Assembly: GCA_035693615.1 (NCBI GenBank)
Contig: DASSGH010000113.1
Coordinates: forward strand, 1-64,000
Reading direction: 5' to 3'
DNA from: VAZQ01 sp035693615
Lineage (GTDB): Bacteria > Pseudomonadota > Alphaproteobacteria > Rhizobiales > Xanthobacteraceae
DNA: 64,000 bases
Part shown: one piece after another, positions 60,080 to 64,000 of the stretch
How positions within the stretch are numbered: the first letter of the stretch is position 1
How the letters are laid out: the number at the start of each line of letters is the position of its first letter
Program-made: the position numbers and the translations under genes
The notes under the pieces: generated by a model
Database searches by the model: none
The model's input: the letters and a program-made list of their open reading frames with translations, nothing else
What the model was told of the DNA's origin: nothing

Positions 60080-60373
60080 GTGACGCGGCTACCTCGCGCG
60101 CAATGCCACACGATGCAGATTGAAGCGGGTCAAACGCTGTGTCCGGCCTGCGGCGCCGAGGGGGTGGAGTGTTTTCCAGTGCTGCATCACATGATATGCG
60201 CCTATATCGGTCCGCAGTATGACTTCGCCGCCGGGGCCGATCGATATACCTGTCCGAAATGCCGGCGCGAGATCGTGTCGGGCGACACCGAGATCGTGGG
60301 AACAAGCGCGCGCTGTCAGCGATGTGGCAAGGAGATGATCGTGTCGCCCCCACCTGCGATGCAGGCCGGCTAG
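60080..60373 (+). CDS. Stand-alone TackOD1-like zinc-binding protein
   Basis: A 97-residue protein with three CxxC knuckles: CPAC, CPKC and CQRC. The pattern LCPACG, then LHHMICAYIGPQYDF, then YTCPKC, then GDTEIVGTSARCQRCGKEM closely follows the TackOD1 domain, where HH-CG, DF and the CPKC pair are conserved; that domain usually sits at the end of signalling proteins, including response regulators. Here it is alone. The start is a GTG at 60080, one base after the HlyD gene stop, or an ATG at 60113. Its position makes it the third gene of the polysaccharide operon, where it may sense zinc or bind a signalling partner; function is inferred only. Confidence 0.6.
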   Translation: MTRLPRAQCHTMQIEAGQTLCPACGAEGVECFPVLHHMICAYIGPQYDFAAGADRYTCPKCRREIVSGDTEIVGTSARCQRCGKEMIVSPPPAMQAG

Positions 60374-60512
60374 GGTTGAAATCGCACGGCTCTCATCCCT
60401 CGCCCATCCCGTTCCCGGATCGGCCTCGCTCTACCAGCGGTATTTGGGCACCGCTATAGCGGGTGCGGCCGCGCCTGCACCCCGACCGGCAGCAAAATTT
60501 AGCCATTGGTCA

Positions 60513-60537
60513 GGAACCGTACCGAGCCTACCGCGTT
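60513..60537 (+). promoter_or_regulatory. EcfG-type general stress promoter
   Basis: GGAAC at 60513-60517, a 16-base spacer and CGTT at 60534-60537 match the EcfG consensus. The -10 element ends 27 bases before the ATG at 60565. Confidence 0.65.
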
Positions 60538-60564
60538 GCAGAAAAAGCCCGGGGGGTCCTCGTC

Positions 60565-60813
60565 ATGCCGAGCTCTGCCTATTTTCGCCGCCAAGCCGAT
60601 GTCTGTCTGCGCCTCGCACTCCTTGCCTCCGACGACGAGGTTTCCAATCGGCTGATTATGATGGCGAGGGAGTACACGGCGAAGGGAGCGGCGCTGGCGA
60701 GGCAATCGGGTGGGGATGCGGCGCCCGGTGCCTATCCCCCCCCATCTCGCGAGACCGAAGACACGGCGCTGCCGTCGCTAACGGATGGCGCGGATGCCGC
60801 CGCCGATTGTTAG
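60565..60813 (+). CDS. Small helical protein of unknown function under an EcfG-type promoter
   Basis: An 82-residue soluble protein with a helical first half (YFRRQADVCLRLALLA, then VSNRLIMMAREYTAKGAALA) and an unstructured Pro/Asp/Ala-rich tail. This helical pattern occurs in many small proteins of Bradyrhizobium relatives, including the one at 37276-37470. A G-run lies eight bases before the ATG, and an EcfG promoter lies at the right distance upstream. General-stress induction is likely; the function is not known. Confidence 0.65.
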   Translation: MPSSAYFRRQADVCLRLALLASDDEVSNRLIMMAREYTAKGAALARQSGGDAAPGAYPPPSRETEDTALPSLTDGADAAADC

Positions 60814-60872
60814 ACACCCCCCCGCCTTTGTAGTGGTTGCAGTGGCAAGCAGGCACCCACGGGTCGACGCCG

Positions 60873-62123
60873 TCAAGAGCGCCCGCCGATCGCCCCTGAA
60901 CGCCGGGCTTGGCGCAACGCTCGGGCGAGGCCCGCCTTCTGCTTGTCATCTAGCGAATCGTAGAACTGCTGCAGCATCGGGCTCACGCTCATCACTGCAA
61001 ACAGCATGACGTCGAGGCGATCCGTTGCCGCCGCGACGCGGCCCATCGCGTCGGGACGCGGATCGCTCGGGCAGGAGGCGGCGACAAGCCGCGCCATGGT
61101 GGCTGATTGCATCCGCATCGCTTCCACGCCCCCGCGCTGCTGCTCGCTTGGGGCTGCGCGCTCGATCGCCCGCATCATCCAATCGGCCACTCCCGCACTC
61201 GGCTCGAGGCAGATCCCGCCACCCGCGTCGGTCGTGCCGTGGCGGCGCCCGTCGGTCGCATTGGCGGCAACGTCCACGGGCGCCGGTGCCTTGCCGCGCA
61301 GGCGCTGCCGCTGCTCCTCGCTCAGCGCGTCGTAGAAGCGCTCGAACGGCAGACGGATGGTGAGCAGCGCGTCGTGCATCGCCCAGATTCGATCCTGAAT
61401 CGCATTGAGCCGCTGCGCCAGGCTCACCGGCATGGCGGCGGGACAACTGGTGGCGATGCGCCCGATCGCGCGCGCCAGAGCACCGCGAAGCTCTTCAAGC
61501 GCGTCCCGCTGCGAGCCGTTCGGCTCGACCGCGCGGTCGATCTTATCGATGAACCCATCGGCGCTCGCCGAGGTCGCGCCGCAAGGGTCGGCGGAGGCGA
61601 CGGGCGTATTTGGCGCCCCTGCGTCGCTCAAGCGCGGAGCGGCTGCGCGAGCGCGCGCGCCGCCCTGGTCCGCGGCGTCGGAGCCCGCAAAGGCGGCCTC
61701 GACCATGCTGTCATAGCCGTGCGTCCAAAAGCGGCTGTTGCCGCTCGGAAGCAGAACGTAGTCGGCGAGATCGGCGGCCGCGTCGGGCCAAAAGGTCGCT
61801 GCCATCGGCTCGGGAGCGCGTTGCGCGGACGTATCCTGCGGCGCTTGCGGCGGGTTCGCGGGGGGTTGTTGCAGTTTTCCGACGGATCGCGGCGTGCTGA
61901 AGGCGCGGCCGCGGAAATGCGCACCGCTGCGCGGGCTCACCGATGCGTGCGCGACCACGCGCCGGTGGTGGTGCCGTCCCGCATGGCGAAAACCCCCGAA
62001 CATCGCGCCGGCGAATGCGCCCAGCACCGCGCCGGGACCAAATCTCAACCGCGCCTGTGCCGCGGACGGAATGGCGAGCGATAAAGCGACCGCACCGACG
62101 ATGGGAAGGGCCCAGGGGCGCAT
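60873..62123 (-). CDS. Exported Spy/CpxP-like protein with two LTXXQ-type modules
   Basis: A 416-residue exported protein. The signal peptide (LPIVGAVALSLAIPSAAQA) leads into a His/Arg/Pro-rich linker with a GHHHHRR-like patch at about 50-56. Two related helical modules follow, at about residues 185-275 and 315-405. Each begins with a cysteine context (TSCPAAMP, ASCPSDPR) and ends in FYDALSEEQRQRL or FYDSLDDKQKAGL, the LTXXQ-like signature of Spy/CpxP chaperones. Each module may carry a disulfide. Spy-type proteins hold unfolded envelope proteins. Two fused modules could replace the usual dimer. It overlaps no other gene and its regulator is not evident. Confidence 0.75.
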   Translation of the reverse strand: MRPWALPIVGAVALSLAIPSAAQARLRFGPGAVLGAFAGAMFGGFRHAGRHHHRRVVAHASVSPRSGAHFRGRAFSTPRSVGKLQQPPANPPQAPQDTSAQRAPEPMAATFWPDAAADLADYVLLPSGNSRFWTHGYDSMVEAAFAGSDAADQGGARARAAAPRLSDAGAPNTPVASADPCGATSASADGFIDKIDRAVEPNGSQRDALEELRGALARAIGRIATSCPAAMPVSLAQRLNAIQDRIWAMHDALLTIRLPFERFYDALSEEQRQRLRGKAPAPVDVAANATDGRRHGTTDAGGGICLEPSAGVADWMMRAIERAAPSEQQRGGVEAMRMQSATMARLVAASCPSDPRPDAMGRVAAATDRLDVMLFAVMSVSPMLQQFYDSLDDKQKAGLARALRQARRSGAIGGRS

Positions 62124-62305
62124 GACCGTCTCCGGCCTGTTGCCGCACCTGATCTAACGGCGGAATTCTGCCAAAGTTCCCGCGTTGGGGTGGGCTGCGC
62201 GTCAAGTCGTCCGAGATGCGACCCACTCGCATACCGACTAAAGTCCCCGTAGCGTCCCGGAAACCTGCGGCTGCGAGTAGATCCGCCGTCGTGCCAAAGC
62301 AAGCG

Positions 62306-62985
62306 ATGCATCCTCTGGCCACTATTGCACTCGCCCTCGTCCTATTCGCGGCGCGACCGGCGCAGGGCGAGACGCCCGCTCCCCAAGGATTCGTCGATGC
62401 CGCCGCCGTGGTCGATGGCCTCGTCGTCGACATGCGCTATTTCGGCGATGACAATTTCGTGGGGGCGAGAATTGACGGCTACGAGCGTGCGCGCTGCCTG
62501 TTATCGGCCCCCGCGGCAAGCGCGCTCGTCGCGGTTGCGCGTGATCTCGCCGCGCGCGGACTTAGCCTGAAAGTGTTCGACTGCTACCGGCCGCAGCGCG
62601 CGGTGGCGCATTTCATGCGCTGGGCGCAGCGGATCGACGATATCAAGCGCAAGCCTGAATTCTATCCCGAGGTCCCCAAGCGCGACCTGTTCAAGGAAGG
62701 CTACATTTCCGAGCGCTCCGCCCATTCCCGCGGCTCGACCGTTGACCTCACGCTGGTGCGGCGCGCAGACGCGCGCGAGCTCGACATGGGCTCGCCGTTC
62801 GATTTCTTCAGCCCCCAATCATGGCCTTCGGATACGAGCGTGAGCGTACCGGCGCAAAGAATCGCGCGCTTCTCGCCGCGGCGATGATGCGCGGCGGCTT
62901 TCGGCCGTATGATAAGGAATGGTGGCACTACACGCTCGCCGATGAGCCGTTCCCTGACACCTATTTCGATTTTCCGGTCCGGTGA
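62306..62985 (+). pseudogene. D-Ala-D-Ala dipeptidase (VanX/DdpX family), frameshifted near the end
   Basis: The first frame encodes a signal peptide (MHPLATIALALVLFAARPAQG) and most of a VanX-type zinc dipeptidase: DMRYFGDDNFVG, VFDCYRPQRAV, and the zinc-ligand motif SAHSRGSTVDLTL. It runs into a stop at 62885-62887. In the next frame the normal end follows, NRALLAAAMMRGGFRPYDKEWWHYTLADE, including the catalytic E and zinc-ligand H of EWWH. One missing A in the run at 62856-62858 explains the break. As read, the product lacks its catalytic end and would be inactive; a sequencing error is equally possible. Family members cleave D-Ala-D-Ala for peptidoglycan dipeptide use. Confidence 0.8.
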
Positions 62986-63037
62986 TCGGTTCGCCCGCAC
63001 TGGTTGCTTTGGAGCGCTGGGCGGAGACAGATATAAA

Positions 63038-63409
63038 TTACGAAGATGGCGTTATCCAGAGCTGCAAGGCCTGCTCCAAGAGCCGACGAATCGCCTCGGA
63101 CCTACTTGGCTTTGGTTCCGGTTGATTTTGTATCCATGCATCGATTTTTGATATCAGCTCAGACTGAAGCCGCACCACGCTCTCGTTTCGAGCTGTCGTC
63201 TCGGGGCGCTCTGCCACCGGCAACTTCGCGAGCAAATCATAGCAAGTCAGTCGTCGCACGGAATTAGTTAGCGCTGCGCACTGCTGCATCACCTCGTCCG
63301 AGATTTCCGCAGGACTGGGCGACGCAGAGAGGGTCATTAACAAAATGGCAGACGTGATGGTCCTTGAAAGCCACAATCTCGCGACATTCGGTCGTAGTGC
63401 GACGTTCAT
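63038..63409 (-). CDS. Signal-peptide protein fused to a ribbon-helix-helix domain (chimera)
   Basis: A 123-residue protein in three parts. First is a signal-like hydrophobic segment (TITSAILLMTLSASPSPA). Then comes a short QQCAALTNSVRRLTCYDLLAKL motif, of the sort found in exported proteins with a conserved cysteine pair. Last is a C-terminal segment (VVRLQSELISKIDAWI with PSRSEAIRRLLEQAL) with the full pattern of an Arc/CopG ribbon-helix-helix DNA-binding domain. A DNA-binding domain behind an export signal is contradictory, so this is probably a recombinant or decaying gene. The ATG at 63409 is used; a GTG at 63487 extends the frame. Confidence 0.45.
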   Translation of the reverse strand: MNVALRPNVARLWLSRTITSAILLMTLSASPSPAEISDEVMQQCAALTNSVRRLTCYDLLAKLPVAERPETTARNESVVRLQSELISKIDAWIQNQPEPKPSRSEAIRRLLEQALQLWITPSS

Positions 63410-63487
63410 CGGGTGGCGCCTCGCCTGAGCGACCCATCCAGCTTCCGATCGCGTCGGAGGGGGTATGAGTCTCTGGTTGATCGCCAC

Positions 63488-63854
63488 AATGCCTAGCCGT
63501 TACGCGACAAAGCAGAAATTCCGGTAAAATCCCTCCGGATTATTCCGGAAGCGTAGCAGTTGGCAGAGCTTGGAGTGGCGGATTTGCGGCCAAATTGTCC
63601 CAGGCCTATCGAAGCCATGCACGCGGGCCGCGGACTCTCGTGCAATTGTTGCGCGCTGGCAGCCGGAAATTGAGGGTCGGAATGTCCGCTAAGGGGGACA
63701 CCGCGTCAGCCGCGGCACAGCACCAATTCAATCGCTCTTGCACGAGGACCAGCGGATGCCTTGGATCCAGACTCTCTTAAGACAGAATCCCGCAACGCAG
63801 CAGTTCGTGCATTGAGGTAGTGTATGTTCCGTCCGAAGCGGCGGAGGCATCTCA
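63488..63854. other. Intergenic region without a recognised gene
   Basis: About 367 bases with lower GC than the surroundings and no frame with a credible start site. GGAGG seven bases before the GTG at 63855 belongs to the next gene. I see no clear promoter, repeat or RNA. Confidence 0.4.
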
Positions 63855-64000
63855 GTGAAACGTCGTGACTTCATTGCACTTGTCGGCGGCGCCGGGGCGT
63901 GGCCGTTGGCCACACGGGCGCAACCGCCCGATCGGCCGCTACGGATTGGTGTCCTCATGAATCTTGCCGGAGACGATCCGGAAGCTCAGTCGCGCCTCGC
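63855..64000 (+). CDS. ABC transporter substrate-binding protein, N-terminal part (cut by window edge)
   Basis: The first 48 codons of a binding protein begin at a GTG (63855) with GGAGG seven bases upstream. The start KRRDFIALVGGAGAWPLATRA is a Tat/Sec signal of the type KRREFI-LLGGAAAWP, followed by RPLRIGVLMNLAGDDPEAQ, which is characteristic of the uncharacterised PF04392-like ABC binding proteins abundant in Bradyrhizobium relatives. The rest lies beyond the window, so ligand and operon partners cannot be judged. Confidence 0.8.
   Translation, partial: MKRRDFIALVGGAGAWPLATRAQPPDRPLRIGVLMNLAGDDPEAQSRL

Overview
The window is a GC-rich, gene-dense chromosomal segment of an alphaproteobacterium. 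It most resembles the Bradyrhizobium/Rhodopseudomonas/Pseudolabrys side of the Hyphomicrobiales. The clues are three GGAAC-N16/17-CGTT promoters of the EcfG general-stress type, three Bug-type (tripartite tricarboxylate) solute-binding proteins, a PATR autotransporter, REP-like hairpins typical of those genomes, and small proteins of a kind common there. The placement is an inference; there is no rRNA, tRNA, phage module, intact IS or CRISPR array in view.

Layout. 0-4 kb: a minus-strand set with a two-subunit molybdenum hydroxylase and a CoA-transferase (second subunit cut by the window edge). 4-9 kb: a CREST/ceramidase-like membrane hydrolase, a DUF4105 (Lnb-N) membrane protein, a TPR protein and a small membrane protein; the 3' end of the TPR gene has a degenerate second copy 2.1 kb away. 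9-17 kb: pyruvate transporter cstA with its YbdD partner, a D-2-hydroxyacid dehydrogenase, an MFS carrier and homogentisate dioxygenase (hmgA) with a Bug protein. 17-23 kb: small membrane or secreted proteins, two with EcfG-type promoters, an aromatic-acid MFS carrier, a divergent HxlR regulator/FMN reductase pair sharing a palindrome, a pirin and the wreck of a DNA methyltransferase. 23.4-28.6 kb: a 1,700-residue autotransporter with about twelve passenger repeats. 28.8-34.4 kb: a second pirin, a second hydroxyacid dehydrogenase, and an operon of MmgE/PrpD protein, Bug protein and Asp/Glu-racemase-fold protein. 34.8-40 kb: a soluble-type lytic transglycosylase, a CobW GTPase and an LVIVD-repeat protein with a histone-H1-like tail. 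40-52 kb: twin structured repeats, an HpaB-type hydroxylase with a cupin, an ABC ATPase/binding protein pair with an MFS gene, an HD protein, a six-helix adenylate cyclase, a third Bug protein, two ABC permeases and a frameshifted AbrB-family membrane protein. 52-57.6 kb: an oxidoreductase and a tryptophan/kynurenine-like set. 57.7-60.4 kb: glycosyltransferase, HlyD-like protein and a stand-alone TackOD1-like zinc protein in one tight operon. 60.5-64 kb: a stress-type small protein, a tandem Spy-like protein, a frameshifted VanX-like dipeptidase, a signal-peptide/ribbon-helix-helix chimera and the start of an ABC binding protein.

How the genes fit together. Most of the window is catabolic and import capacity: aromatic acids, carboxylates, tryptophan, pyruvate and tyrosine-derived homogentisate, with transporters placed beside enzymes. 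A second theme is the cell envelope. The most promising less-described systems are the GT2-HlyD-TackOD1 operon (57.8-60.4 kb), the TDO/kynureninase-like/CnbZ-like/Rieske cluster, the racemase-fold protein that lacks catalytic cysteines, and the paired hairpin elements at 40.1 kb whose stems differ by compensating changes. Two otherwise good genes are broken by single-base changes in short A runs (51.05 and 62.86 kb), so sequencing or assembly error has to be excluded before calling them pseudogenes.
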